DNA of 64,000 nucleotides from Bacteroidota bacterium (GTDB taxonomy: Bacteria; Bacteroidota; Bacteroidia; Flavobacteriales_D; Crocinitomicaceae): the NCBI GenBank assembly GCA_006226425.1, contig SBGX01000036.1, forward strand, positions 1-64,000, in the 5' to 3' direction. Positions 43,301-51,682 of this stretch are shown piece by piece; the first letter of the stretch is position 1, and every line of letters begins with the position of its first letter. The translations under genes were made by a program, and so were the position numbers. The notes beneath the pieces were generated by a model. That model ran no database searches. It was not told the DNA's origin and saw only the letters and a program-made list of their open reading frames with translations.

Positions 43301-43853
43301 TTCCATTTTTGTCAATATCAGTCAGGTTTCCAGTGCTAGTGTCGATGCCCTCGCAAGTGACACCATCGTTACTTTTGGAACACAGGTAACCCTGACGGCC
43401 CTCCCCAACGGAAATTATGATTACCTCTGGACTCCGGGTGGTAATATCACGAATCCTCAAAGTCAACAGACAACGACCATCATCAATGAAACGACTACAT
43501 TCTATGTGCAAATCAGTGATGGAGCCTGTGTGGCTTATGATTCAATCACCATTTTTGCCTTTTCCAACCTGTGCAAGCCTCCGGAAGTATATGTCCCAAA
43601 TGCCTTCTCTCCGAACGACAAAAATCGCAATGAAAAATTCTTTGTCCGCGGTCCCCATATTGAGGAAATGCTCCTTCGAATTTATGATCGTTGGGGACAA
43701 TTGGTCTTTGAAACGACCAACAAACATGAAGGTTGGGACGGAACTTATAAAGGAAGGCCTTTAGATCCGGATGTTTACGATTATTACCTTATTGTTCGGT
43801 GTATTGCTGGCAATGAGGAAATCATCAAAGGGAATGTTACCATACTAAAATAG
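40320..43853 (+). CDS. Secreted protein with SBBP/PKD modules and type B sorting tail
   Basis: 1177-aa exported protein. After the signal peptide (residues 1-20) comes a DUF7948-like start (FVENKGQWRKEILFQSHFNG). A beta-propeller-like region follows with SBBP-type repeats (VFVTRYSSDGTQMLWSTYLG, GTDIFVAKLSASGQQLLGST, IYVASCTYSTDFPT). A PKD domain has SWDFGNGVTNNVDKEPSITY. The end is a gliding-associated CHU_C / type B sorting domain: YVPNAFSPNDKNRNE, RIYDRWGQLVF, EGWDGTYKGRPLDPDVY. Type B cargo needs dedicated partners in some species. The function is unknown; probably a surface structural protein. Confidence 0.9.
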   Translation: MKIACYISTCLLFLTFYSQAQEIVHPHNEKNGFVENKGQWRKEILFQSHFNGGKWWIVQKGFLFDFQNFGPHHAHVTNEPVKEIEHTNQLVQAYFIGSNNISEIEKGKPSKHYFNYFLGNDPSKWTSEVHSYTEAQMNELYPGIDLKLIEQEQQLKYEFHVDPEVNPDQIRIRYRGQKKILLNRTGELIIETELGQLIEEKPYAYQIINGKIKSVACHFVLQENELSFELGKYDRNYKLVIDPILVFATYNGAETDNFGMTATYGYDGTAYSGGTVFGNRFPIPDSSVYDPNGNINDLHGNFGITDVFVTRYSSDGTQMLWSTYLGGGDAENGTETAHSMICDRDNNIYVYGITSSSDFPIKDGFQSNFQGGEFVSIPNNAVKCKEGTDIFVAKLSASGQQLLGSTFIGGTNNDGLNAANNDNPIQPLFKNYGDQFRGEIMLDKDRNIYVASCTYSTDFPTKNSFFQGSHGKLDGVLFKIKNDFSELLNSTYIGGNEMDACYSVKIDSSGFIVFTGGTNSNLDPLYTLGTLNPSFLGGTSDGFVGRLSPDWNSSLRMTYMGTDNYDQSYFVEIDSDDDIFLLGQSEGGNFPVTNAAYSVPGSTQFIAQLDAGLTTIKRSTVFGSGIPFDVELSPSAFLVDECGNIYVSGWGSNLTNLPVTPDAYLPTPPGDQDFYIMVINKRFDKLIYGSYMGGPESGEHVDGGTSRFDKNGIVYQSVCGGCGGLSDFPTTDGAWSNVNNSTNCNNLVFKFDFQILGKAEFVSSDTASCAPLTVTFDNVSFNDHEFSWDFGNGVTNNVDKEPSITYSEPGDYRVTLAIHDTLCPIVDTAYFDIEVLPQIQHEMSEDTLLCIKSIFQLTANSFGTATKFHWSESKNFQDTLNPDPNLGDSIVMLVANSSKMYYLKLSNPYCEAIDSVMVRVLSSEITLQTDPNACAGDSMVVFANNQSGQSITYEWFPEERIEKLINSSTVHVNTDEPGYLYANISNNLGCEYTDSIFVNISQVSSASVDALASDTIVTFGTQVTLTALPNGNYDYLWTPGGNITNPQSQQTTTIINETTTFYVQISDGACVAYDSITIFAFSNLCKPPEVYVPNAFSPNDKNRNEKFFVRGPHIEEMLLRIYDRWGQLVFETTNKHEGWDGTYKGRPLDPDVYDYYLIVRCIAGNEEIIKGNVTILK

Positions 43854-43949
43854 TTTAGTGTAGGATTTCAATATTCCCTCCCATTTCACTCCTTATTTGT
43901 TTTGTTTCACTTGGACATTTTTCATTTTTGAAACATCAAACGACTATTT

Positions 43950-46442
43950 ATGAGACACATTACTTATATAATCACTGGTATACTTATTCCCGGATTTATT
44001 AGTGCGCAAAGCTTTTCTGATCATTTCGATTCCTACACAGCTGGACAAAAATTAGCCGCCCAAAGCCAGGGTGAATGGACTACCTGGAGCGAGGCCCCAG
44101 GAGGGAACGAAGATGCTGATGTGAGTGATGTGAAGGCTAAGAGCTTACCCAATTCTATTTATTTTTCGAGCACAGCCCAAAACGGTGGTCCGGTCGACCT
44201 AGTCCGAAACTTCGGCGTCCTAAACACCGGAAGTTTCAGTATGAACATGAATCTTTTCGTGGAAGCGGGAAAAGCTGCTTATTTCAACTTGCAGCAAAAT
44301 GAAACCATCGGAGAAGTTTGGGCCCTGGACGTCAATTTTAATGATGACGGAACCCTGGTTGTCGAAAACAATATAAACAACCTTATTATTGCTGAATACG
44401 GACAGAACAGTTGGTTCAATTTTCGGATCGACATCAACTTTAACCTGAACAAGTGGGAGGTATTCATCAATGACATTTCCCTGGGCAGTTTTAGTAATGT
44501 CCGAAATCAAATCGCCTCCATAGATATTTATCCAATGGATGCGAATGCTCCTTATGCATCAGGATTCTATATGGATGATTTCAGCTATACCATCACGCCA
44601 TACACCCTTCCCAATTTGAATGGAGCCCTCAACGGACTAAGTCTTTCTGGGGCCAACCTCGCAGGTGCAAAAGTGACTCCTGAAATCGTTGTTCGCAACC
44701 TGGGAAAAAATTCCATTAAAAGTTTTGATGCCAGTATCAACTATCAGGGAACGACCCTGAACCAAAGTTTTCAAGCCACACTTGCTTCCGGAGAACAAGC
44801 AACTTTTAGTTTTCAGGATCAATTGACACTCTTTGCCGGAGAATTGTTGATTGAAGCGGCATTGTCAAATGTCAACGGAGCCGGAAATGATGGGGATTCG
44901 GATGATGACCGTACTAGCTTGTGGGTCAATCCAATTATACCCGCTTACGGAAAAGTCGTAGTTGGCGAAGAAGGAACCGGAACCTGGTGTTCCTGGTGTC
45001 CTCGTGGCGCAGTCTATATGGACCTCATGGAAAATCGCTATCATAGCGAATGGGCCGGAATTGCGGTGCACAACAATGACCCAATGGCCGTGACAATTTA
45101 TGATGCCGGGGTTGGCGGACTGACTAGCGGATATCCTTCTGCCCTCGTAGATCGAGTGGCTGACATTGACCCATCTGTCCTGGAAGGAGATTTCCTGGAA
45201 CGAATCGTTATTCCTCCAGCGGCAACGCTTCATAATGAAGCTATGTGGGACGCCGTTAACCGAAAGCTGACGGTGAAAGTCACGACCAACTTCCTTATTG
45301 ACTCAGACAAAACTTATAAACTAGCCTGTGTCCTCACAGAAGACTCAGTTACAGGAACTGAAGCCGGATATGCTCAATCGAATGCCTACGCCGGTGGAAA
45401 CAATGGAGAGATGGGAGGATATGAAAATTTACCGAGCAAAGTACCAGCCGACATGATGGTGTACGATCACGTGGCTCGCGCAATTGCCCCATCCTTTGCG
45501 GGCTCAGCAGTCTATTCGACCACGATAAATGCCGGCGACACACATGATGAAAGTTTTGATTTCACCCTTCCACAGGAATGGAACGAGCAAAAGTTGCACA
45601 TCATTGCCATTGTTTTCAATGAAGATGGAACAATCAACAACGCTGGAAAAAGTACCTTCACCGAAGCACTGGCTTCAGCCAATACGGATTTAAGTCTTAC
45701 TTGTGGGAACAGTGTTGAACTGAAAGAATCCGTAGATGGAAACATTGCTCCTGACGTCATGAGTCTAACAAATTTCAGCAGCGACTGCCCAAATGGAACG
45801 GTGATAGTCAGTCAGAATCCACCTGTTGGGGCTCCTATCTTCACAGGAGTCAATCAAATTTATGTCACAGCGACAGATGAATGTGGAAACCAAAGTACTT
45901 GTAAGACGGTCGTGACCCTGATCGATGACACGGATGCTTCAATTACCTGTGGTAACCTGACTCAAATGACTAATTCCAGTGATGGGAACCAGGTACCTGA
46001 TTTTACCGGAACAGTCAGTTCTTCAAGTAATTGTCCTTTTGGAGGAGTCAAAATCACGCAGAGCCCTTCGGCTGGGTCCATTTTAAAACAGGGGCAAAAT
46101 GAGATCACCATGACCATCAGCGATTCCTGTGGTAATGTAAACACTTGTGCGCAAATCATCGAGTTCACTGACGACCTGTCCAACACAGTAGAATTGGAGT
46201 TTGATCACTTATTGGCGATTTATCCGAATCCGGCACAGAATATTCTTGAATTTACAAGCAAAAGCTATCACGCTATCAGTGAAATAAGCATCTACAACGT
46301 GGGAGGACAACTCATTCAAAAATATACTCCTGAACAATTACATGGAAGCATTGATATTTCCAGCCTGGCTCCAGGAATCTATACGCTGAAATTTAAAAAC
46401 AAAGCCGGAGTTCTGGGAACTTTAAAATTCAACAAACTGTAA
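43950..46442 (+). CDS. Secreted T9SS protein with Omp28-like CxxC domain
   Basis: 830-aa exported protein with a signal peptide (residues 1-19, SAQ). The N-terminal part is a beta-sandwich typical of LamG or choice-of-anchor folds (FYMDDFSYTITPY). Around residues 340-380 is VVGEEGTGTWCSWCPRGAVYM, a thioredoxin-like active site of the Omp28 family, followed by VDRVADIDPSV. Two HYR-type repeats of about 75 residues follow (LTCGNSVELKESVDGN, ITCGNLTQMTNSSDGNQ). The end is a type A sorting domain: IYPNPAQNILEF, YNVGGQLIQKYT and LAPGIYTLKFKNK. The CSWC site suggests redox or structural disulfide roles at the surface; this is inference. Confidence 0.88.
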   Translation: MRHITYIITGILIPGFISAQSFSDHFDSYTAGQKLAAQSQGEWTTWSEAPGGNEDADVSDVKAKSLPNSIYFSSTAQNGGPVDLVRNFGVLNTGSFSMNMNLFVEAGKAAYFNLQQNETIGEVWALDVNFNDDGTLVVENNINNLIIAEYGQNSWFNFRIDINFNLNKWEVFINDISLGSFSNVRNQIASIDIYPMDANAPYASGFYMDDFSYTITPYTLPNLNGALNGLSLSGANLAGAKVTPEIVVRNLGKNSIKSFDASINYQGTTLNQSFQATLASGEQATFSFQDQLTLFAGELLIEAALSNVNGAGNDGDSDDDRTSLWVNPIIPAYGKVVVGEEGTGTWCSWCPRGAVYMDLMENRYHSEWAGIAVHNNDPMAVTIYDAGVGGLTSGYPSALVDRVADIDPSVLEGDFLERIVIPPAATLHNEAMWDAVNRKLTVKVTTNFLIDSDKTYKLACVLTEDSVTGTEAGYAQSNAYAGGNNGEMGGYENLPSKVPADMMVYDHVARAIAPSFAGSAVYSTTINAGDTHDESFDFTLPQEWNEQKLHIIAIVFNEDGTINNAGKSTFTEALASANTDLSLTCGNSVELKESVDGNIAPDVMSLTNFSSDCPNGTVIVSQNPPVGAPIFTGVNQIYVTATDECGNQSTCKTVVTLIDDTDASITCGNLTQMTNSSDGNQVPDFTGTVSSSSNCPFGGVKITQSPSAGSILKQGQNEITMTISDSCGNVNTCAQIIEFTDDLSNTVELEFDHLLAIYPNPAQNILEFTSKSYHAISEISIYNVGGQLIQKYTPEQLHGSIDISSLAPGIYTLKFKNKAGVLGTLKFNKL

Positions 46443-46461
46443 GCTTTTATATGATCAATAG

Positions 46462-46489
46462 AAAGGCAGGTGCAAGCTTGCCTTTTTTT
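46462..46489 (+). terminator. Rho-independent terminator after the Omp28-like gene
   Basis: Stem AAAGGCA (46462-46468) pairs with TGCCTTT (46479-46485), followed by T to 46489. The next promoter starts within its descending arm. Confidence 0.78.
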
Positions 46490-46501
46490 GTTTCGATTCC
46501 T

Positions 46502-46509
46502 TAACTTTG
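46502..46509 (+). promoter_or_regulatory. -7 element (TAACTTTG) of the membrane protein gene
   Basis: Perfect TAnnTTTG, only 4 nt before the ATG at 46514. A TTG at 46478-46480 lies 21 bp upstream, inside the accepted -33 spacing, but within the terminator stem. Confidence 0.55.
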
Positions 46510-46513
46510 CAGC

Positions 46514-47098
46514 ATGAAATGGATTGGAGAACGAACCAGTTTTGTAGATCATAAAAACAAAACAACGATTATCATTAAGCCCGAGAACGTCGGATGGCAA
46601 AAGGCTATGATGGGTGCCTGGTTCTTGATGTGGTTGGTTATTGGAGCAATCATGTTCTGGTCCCTCTCGCTAGAAATGACGCAAAAGGAATCGATCGTCG
46701 TCTTTGTATTCCTCACTTTCTGGGCTTATTATGCTTACCGGGTTGGACGGCAATTCTTTTGGTTACTATGGGGAAGTGAAAATATCAAAATCAATGAAAC
46801 CGCCCTGGTGATTAAAAACTCCCTGGGAAACTATGGAAAAGCAGTTCCTTATTACCTGGAAAATATTCGAAAAATCAGAATTCAGGAGCCCAAACAAAGT
46901 TCCATTCAGTCGGTATGGGAAGCATCTCCCTGGATCCGAGGAGGAGAACGCATCGAATTTGATTACATGGGGAAAGTCATCCGCTTTGGACGCAAACTAG
47001 ATCCAAAAGATGTCAAAATACTTTTTCAACTGGTGACCAAACGGGTTGAAACCCAATTGCGACAGGTTAAAAAGAGAGAAGGAAACCCTATAACCTAA
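46514..47098 (+). CDS. Two-helix membrane protein of unknown function
   Basis: 194-aa protein. Two hydrophobic helices (MMGAWFLMWLVIGAIMFW and VVFVFLTFWAYYAYRVG) are followed by a basic cytoplasmic domain with PH-like strands (IKINETALVIKNSLG, YYLENIRKIRIQEPK, ERIEFDYMGKVIRFG). The layout resembles bacterial PH-domain or DUF304-like membrane proteins, but I do not recognise a family with confidence. Its tail overlaps the convergent acetyltransferase gene by 4 bp. Confidence 0.7.
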   Translation: MKWIGERTSFVDHKNKTTIIIKPENVGWQKAMMGAWFLMWLVIGAIMFWSLSLEMTQKESIVVFVFLTFWAYYAYRVGRQFFWLLWGSENIKINETALVIKNSLGNYGKAVPYYLENIRKIRIQEPKQSSIQSVWEASPWIRGGERIEFDYMGKVIRFGRKLDPKDVKILFQLVTKRVETQLRQVKKREGNPIT

Positions 47099-47526
47099 GT
47101 CAGCTTCTTTTGCATCAGATAGTGCTGAAGTACCCCAAACAACTTATGGGATTTGGCCACTTTTTCGTATCCGAGTTTCAGGTAAAATTCGACGGCATAG
47201 TCCCGGGCATGAAGAATTAATAGCTGTTGTTGGTCCTGCTTACAGCGCTCCTCTACAGCATCCATGATCTTTCTTCCCCAACCTCTTCCCTGTTCATCCG
47301 TCTCAACTGCCACAAAGCGAACCTGGGCATGTTCTTCTGAATCATAATCCAGACGGGCGATTGCTTTAACTTTCAAGTCTTCAAAAATGGCCAGGTGAAT
47401 CCCTTTTTCATCCCCTTCATTTTTTTCGCTTCCTCGCTCTTTCCCTAAAGGTTCACGTAGAACACGGTACCTCAAATCATAATAGGCTTCCCATTCAAAG
47501 TTTGTTTCCGGGCTTCTTATTTCCAT
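47095..47526 (-). CDS. GNAT family N-acetyltransferase
   Basis: 143-aa cytoplasmic acetyl-CoA-dependent acyltransferase. Motif A with the pantetheine-binding loop is VRFVAVETDEQGRGWGRKIM, followed by the helix DAVEERCKQ. Motif B is YAVEFYLKLGYEK. A charged insert (GKERGSEKNEGDEKG) interrupts the N-terminal sheet. The substrate is unknown. Its ATG comes directly after the stop of the CoA-transferase gene, with no gap, so they are one operon. Confidence 0.88.
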   Translation of the reverse strand: MEIRSPETNFEWEAYYDLRYRVLREPLGKERGSEKNEGDEKGIHLAIFEDLKVKAIARLDYDSEEHAQVRFVAVETDEQGRGWGRKIMDAVEERCKQDQQQLLILHARDYAVEFYLKLGYEKVAKSHKLFGVLQHYLMQKKLT

Positions 47527-48585
47527 TCAACTGATTTTAAATGCCAGAGAGCTAACACGTTTTGTCTGCAATCCATGAAGCTCCTCTTCACGAATCAGGC
47601 TTTTCGCTTTTTCTTCATTCAGCACTTCTGAAAGATCACGCACCACTCCAAGTGGCACATAGCTTTTTGCTGACCACTCCATCCACTCAGAGACTGTTTT
47701 ATTGGCTACTCTAGCATCCAATATACCGTATAATTCATCCCGATTTTTCACCCGATCCTGGTTCTCCTTAAAACGATTGTCTTCAATAAGCTCATCCAGA
47801 TCCAAAAAATGACATAATCTCTGAAAATGGGCATTACTTCCAATGGCAAAAGTAATCGTGCGACCATCCTTACTTCTGAACAATTCTCCATAAGGAGCAA
47901 TGTTTGGATGCAAACTTCCAATACGTTTTGGAACATGTCCGGACATCAGGTAATTGGAGGCTTGATTCACCAGACTGCACACAGCTGCATCATACAGGGA
48001 AACGTGGACACTCGATCCCTTTCCATTTTGCTCCCTCTTCAACAGGGCAAGCAAAATTCCTTCTTTCAAATGATGAGCAGCCAGGACATCAATCAGGGCA
48101 ACAGGCATTTTTACAGGACCACTATCCGGAGTTCCATTCATGGACATAAAACCCGTTTCAGCCTGCAAAATAAGATCGTAAGCCACCCGGTCTGAATCCA
48201 GTCCGTAGCCAGAAATTTTTCCAATGATCAAACGAGGGTTGATTTCGAACAAGACCTCATCAGTCAAGCCAAACTTTTCAGCATCTCCCTTTTTGAAATT
48301 CGTAATCAACACATCTGCGTCACGAAGCAAGGTCAAAAAATCCGCACGTCCTTCCTCAGATTTCAAATTAACTCCTTGATACTTCTTCTGGTAGTTAACA
48401 CTTGAAAAATAGGCCGAAACCGTCGCTTCCTGATTCTCTCCAGGAAGTTTCCACGAACGGGTTACATCGGGAATAGCCGGGTTCTCAACCTTAATGACTT
48501 CAGCACCTAACTCTGCGAAAAAAGTTCCAACCGAAGGGCCTGCGAGCACGGTGGATGCATCAATGACTTTTAATTTGGAAAGCAT
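47527..48585 (-). CDS. Family III CoA-transferase (CaiB/BaiF)
   Basis: 352-aa cytoplasmic enzyme that moves CoA between carboxylic acids. The N-terminal KVIDASTVLAGPSVGTFFAELGAEVIKVE, here split by position, matches the family start. The catalytic Asp is in VAYDLILQAETGFMSMNG. PVALIDVLAAHHLKEGIL and GSSVHVSLYDAAV follow. It is slightly shorter than the usual 390-400 aa. The ATG at 48585 is chosen because the family motif begins there and a -7 element precedes it; an upstream extension to 48612 is unlikely. The substrate is unknown. Confidence 0.9.
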   Translation of the reverse strand: MLSKLKVIDASTVLAGPSVGTFFAELGAEVIKVENPAIPDVTRSWKLPGENQEATVSAYFSSVNYQKKYQGVNLKSEEGRADFLTLLRDADVLITNFKKGDAEKFGLTDEVLFEINPRLIIGKISGYGLDSDRVAYDLILQAETGFMSMNGTPDSGPVKMPVALIDVLAAHHLKEGILLALLKREQNGKGSSVHVSLYDAAVCSLVNQASNYLMSGHVPKRIGSLHPNIAPYGELFRSKDGRTITFAIGSNAHFQRLCHFLDLDELIEDNRFKENQDRVKNRDELYGILDARVANKTVSEWMEWSAKSYVPLGVVRDLSEVLNEEKAKSLIREEELHGLQTKRVSSLAFKIS

Positions 48586-48588
48586 ATT

Positions 48589-48596
48589 CAAAGATA
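48589..48596 (-). promoter_or_regulatory. -7 element (TATCTTTG) of the CoA-transferase gene
   Basis: Perfect minus-strand TAnnTTTG with only 3 nt before the ATG at 48585, the tightest case in the window. Confidence 0.5.
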
Positions 48597-48611
48597 AGCT
48601 ATAAATCAACA

Positions 48612-48639
48612 AAGGGACCTCCCTTTCGAAAAGTCCCCT
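48612..48639 (-). terminator. Weak hairpin after the PKD-like T9SS gene
   Basis: On the minus strand GGGAC (48637-48633) can pair with GTCCC (48618-48614), with flanking partial pairs and a short TTTG end. A T run of only three is weak for a terminator. Confidence 0.35.
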
Positions 48640-48658
48640 CTAAAGAATTAGCTTTGTC

Positions 48659-51457
48659 CTAGTACTTCACGATTCGCGAAACAAATCGATGATTTTCATC
48701 TCCTACCAGAATACTGTATACTCCAGAAGGCATCATTGACAAATCAATTATCATCTTGTCCGAAAGAAATTCCTCTTGTAAGATTTGTTGTCCCAACATA
48801 TCAAACACCTTTGCTTCCCCCTTAACCAAATCTTTAACTTCAAGATGAATGAGTCCGTTTGTAGGTGATGGATAAATCTTTACCTGTATTCTTTCAAACT
48901 CCTCAAACCCACTGACTCCAATCTGGAAATTTTCGGAAAAATTACTACAACCAAATTCATTGGTCACTTCCACAAAATAAATCCCATCTTCGGAAGGCTC
49001 AAAAATATTGAGAATCGCACCGCTTATGATCACACCGTTTCTATACCACTGGTAGGTATGATTTGACAATAGTTGCGTTTCCAGAAAAGTTCCATTATCT
49101 ACAATCAAAGCTTCCGGAATTGGATGGACGGTAATTAAAATGTCATCACTTGATTCACAGCCATTGACATCCGTTCCAACAACCTGATAGGATTTTGTTT
49201 CGATTGGTGAGAACTCAACATCATCACTAACTCCATCGGTCCATGTATAACTTATCCCTCCAAGTCCTGAAAGGGTAATTGTTTCTCCCAAGCAAATCGC
49301 GTCATCATTATCATTGGAAGACGCAAAAATGATAGGTAAATCATTCACCTTTACTGTGATTTCTGCATTATTCGAACAACCAAACTGATCCGTCCCAACA
49401 ACCGTATATTTCAAATCAATCACTGGCACAAAAGGTATTCCATCGTCTATTCCATTATCCCAACTGTAAGTAACAGCTCCTGTACCAGATAAAGTCACGA
49501 CATCCCCTCGACACACTGTATCCGCCGACTCATTAATTGCCACATTGGGAAGAGGGTGAACAATTACCTCAGTACTCAAGCTATTAGTACATCCAGTAGA
49601 ATTATTCGTTCCGGTCAATGTATAGGTGTTGGTTGTATTAGGAGTAAAAGATACTCCATTCTGGATACTCATATCCCACATGTATGAGCTCGCATTTCCG
49701 GTTCCAGTCAGGACAATTCCATCGCCAAAACAAATCTCGTTATTTTCATCACTCGATTGAATGACAATTTCAGGTAAAGGATAAACCAAGATATTAATTT
49801 CAGCGGTGTCCTTACAACCATTCTCATCAACACCAATCACCATAAAATTTTGAGTGTTAGGTAGCGAAAAGGACACACCGTCCTGCACTCCATTACTCCA
49901 ACTATAGCTTACTGCACCGAGCCCCGAAAGAATAATATCATCACCTGCACAAATTGCAGAATCAGCATCACTTGAACTGACGGTAACCGTCGGTGAGGTA
50001 TGAACATCAACGAGCAAATCTTTACTTACCTGACAACCTGTAGCCGGATAATTTTGGATCGCTCTAAAAGACTTCGTCACCGTCATAAGCACTTGTGCGG
50101 TACCAGTTCCCGACAAATTCTCCCAACTTGTCTGACTACCTGTAGCCTGTAAAGTGACCGTATCACCCAGACAAATAGAATTAGGAGTATAACTTAGATT
50201 CTCCGTAAACTGACAATAAGTTAGTTTTACAAGACTTGACTCCCTTGGTGAAGGATAATCAATTTGACCAGCCAAATAAATCACCGAATCTGAGACATAT
50301 TGGCTCTGAATCCCCCATGAAACATGATCCGCTGGAACAAGCACGCTGTCCACGAAGGATCTTCCCAGGTAATCCAAGTCGGCGTTGAAAAACTTCAACA
50401 AGGTAGTTTGCCCCCATCCGAATTTGTCTTTTGATCCCTGAACAACCAGATGACCATTATTCATTTGATAAAAATCATTAAAAACCGCCCCTTCATTTCC
50501 TGAAATCAAACCTACCTCCGCCATATTTTTCACATTTGCGGTTAAGTTCCCAGTTTCTGTATTTAACATCTGTAACCTGACACTATTGTCTGCGAAATAG
50601 CGATACATATAATAGATCCCTTTTTTATCTTCATTCAATACAAGGCGATGTTTGGCCAAATGTGCCCCCCAATAATTGTAAGAACTCCAAATCAACGAAC
50701 CATCCGCACCACTTCTCTTTTGAACAGACGCTAAGGTAGATTCCGAATTCCTAACCTTCAAATAATAGTTTCCCTCGCTGTCAAATATGGGTTTGAACTC
50801 ATCTGATGTTGATAACGTGTACAGAAAATTACCTAAACTGTCGTAGACAGAATAACCTCTATAAATATGGCCATTCACCGGATTTGCAGCCAGCACGGTT
50901 CTAGGATGATCCTCTACTTTACTGAACACGGTATCCCCAGTAATTTTGCTCATTTTGAGCCACCATCCTTTCGGATTATCCGAAAGTGAATCACTAAAGG
51001 TATATCCGGAAATGTAGATGTAATTCCCTTCAATGTATGAACTGTAGATTTCATTCCCCCTGCCCGCATGTTTCGGAACCGTATTCCCATAACTTTTTTG
51101 CCAGAGCTCATTTCCATCCATGTCCAACTTGGTCACCTGCCAATCATCCACATTCTCAAAAGCAACGGCATATAAGTACTCATTATCATGAAGTGAGTGC
51201 CTCTCAATATCATAATCTCGCGACCATAAACTGTCACCGTCCTCCGAAAAAGTTACTATCTGGTATTTTCCATAATGCGACCCAATGGTGACCACTTTGT
51301 TGTTCACATAAAATACCCTTTCAAATTTTCCAGCTACCCCAGTGCTATTATTGACCCATAACTCTTTGACCTGCCCCCATGTTGTTCCATAAATAACAAA
51401 TGAAAAAACAAGCAAAACAAGGCACTTAACTAAATTTTTTCCTTTACACAAAATCAT
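48659..51457 (-). CDS. Secreted T9SS protein with PKD-like repeats
   Basis: 932-aa exported protein; a signal peptide covers about residues 1-29 (LVFSFVIYGTTWGQ). Residues up to about 410 are a beta-propeller-like region with tags such as WQVTKLDMDGNELWQKSYG. Five repeats of about 75 residues follow. Their cores are ICLGDTVTLQATG, ICAGDDIILSGLGAVSYSW, ICFGDGIVLTGTG, VCRGDVVTLSGTGAVTYSWD and ICLGETITLSGLGGISYTW. The end is a type A sorting domain with IYPSPTNGLIHLEV, VFDMLGQQILQEE and MPSGVYSILVGDE. The function is unknown; surface-attached or secreted. Confidence 0.9.
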   Translation of the reverse strand: MILCKGKNLVKCLVLLVFSFVIYGTTWGQVKELWVNNSTGVAGKFERVFYVNNKVVTIGSHYGKYQIVTFSEDGDSLWSRDYDIERHSLHDNEYLYAVAFENVDDWQVTKLDMDGNELWQKSYGNTVPKHAGRGNEIYSSYIEGNYIYISGYTFSDSLSDNPKGWWLKMSKITGDTVFSKVEDHPRTVLAANPVNGHIYRGYSVYDSLGNFLYTLSTSDEFKPIFDSEGNYYLKVRNSESTLASVQKRSGADGSLIWSSYNYWGAHLAKHRLVLNEDKKGIYYMYRYFADNSVRLQMLNTETGNLTANVKNMAEVGLISGNEGAVFNDFYQMNNGHLVVQGSKDKFGWGQTTLLKFFNADLDYLGRSFVDSVLVPADHVSWGIQSQYVSDSVIYLAGQIDYPSPRESSLVKLTYCQFTENLSYTPNSICLGDTVTLQATGSQTSWENLSGTGTAQVLMTVTKSFRAIQNYPATGCQVSKDLLVDVHTSPTVTVSSSDADSAICAGDDIILSGLGAVSYSWSNGVQDGVSFSLPNTQNFMVIGVDENGCKDTAEINILVYPLPEIVIQSSDENNEICFGDGIVLTGTGNASSYMWDMSIQNGVSFTPNTTNTYTLTGTNNSTGCTNSLSTEVIVHPLPNVAINESADTVCRGDVVTLSGTGAVTYSWDNGIDDGIPFVPVIDLKYTVVGTDQFGCSNNAEITVKVNDLPIIFASSNDNDDAICLGETITLSGLGGISYTWTDGVSDDVEFSPIETKSYQVVGTDVNGCESSDDILITVHPIPEALIVDNGTFLETQLLSNHTYQWYRNGVIISGAILNIFEPSEDGIYFVEVTNEFGCSNFSENFQIGVSGFEEFERIQVKIYPSPTNGLIHLEVKDLVKGEAKVFDMLGQQILQEEFLSDKMIIDLSMMPSGVYSILVGDENHRFVSRIVKY

Positions 51458-51657
51458 ACTTTTCTTTTAAGATTCGTAAATATAAGAAAATCATGCTTTG
51501 AGATCATTTCCAGAATCAAATCTATAAGCATCTCACTTTGTGAATGGTCCACTTCACTTTATAAACAACCCAAAACAAAGTTTAGCGAAGAACTATTTGC
51601 TTCTCAATACTTAGTTTCTTTCTGTTGATGTAGAATGCCCTTTTTCCAACATTTTAT

Positions 51658-51665
51658 TAGATTTG
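51658..51665 (+). promoter_or_regulatory. -7 element (TAGATTTG) of tex
   Basis: Perfect TAnnTTTG; the ATG is at 51683, a leader of about 13 nt. Confidence 0.45.
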
Positions 51666-51682
51666 CTTCCCCAATTTAACTG

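Noticed and set aside
51458-51682. 225-bp gap upstream of tex, examined for RNA or small genes
   Set aside because: AT-rich sequence with only the tex -7 motif; no convincing stem, frame or repeat.
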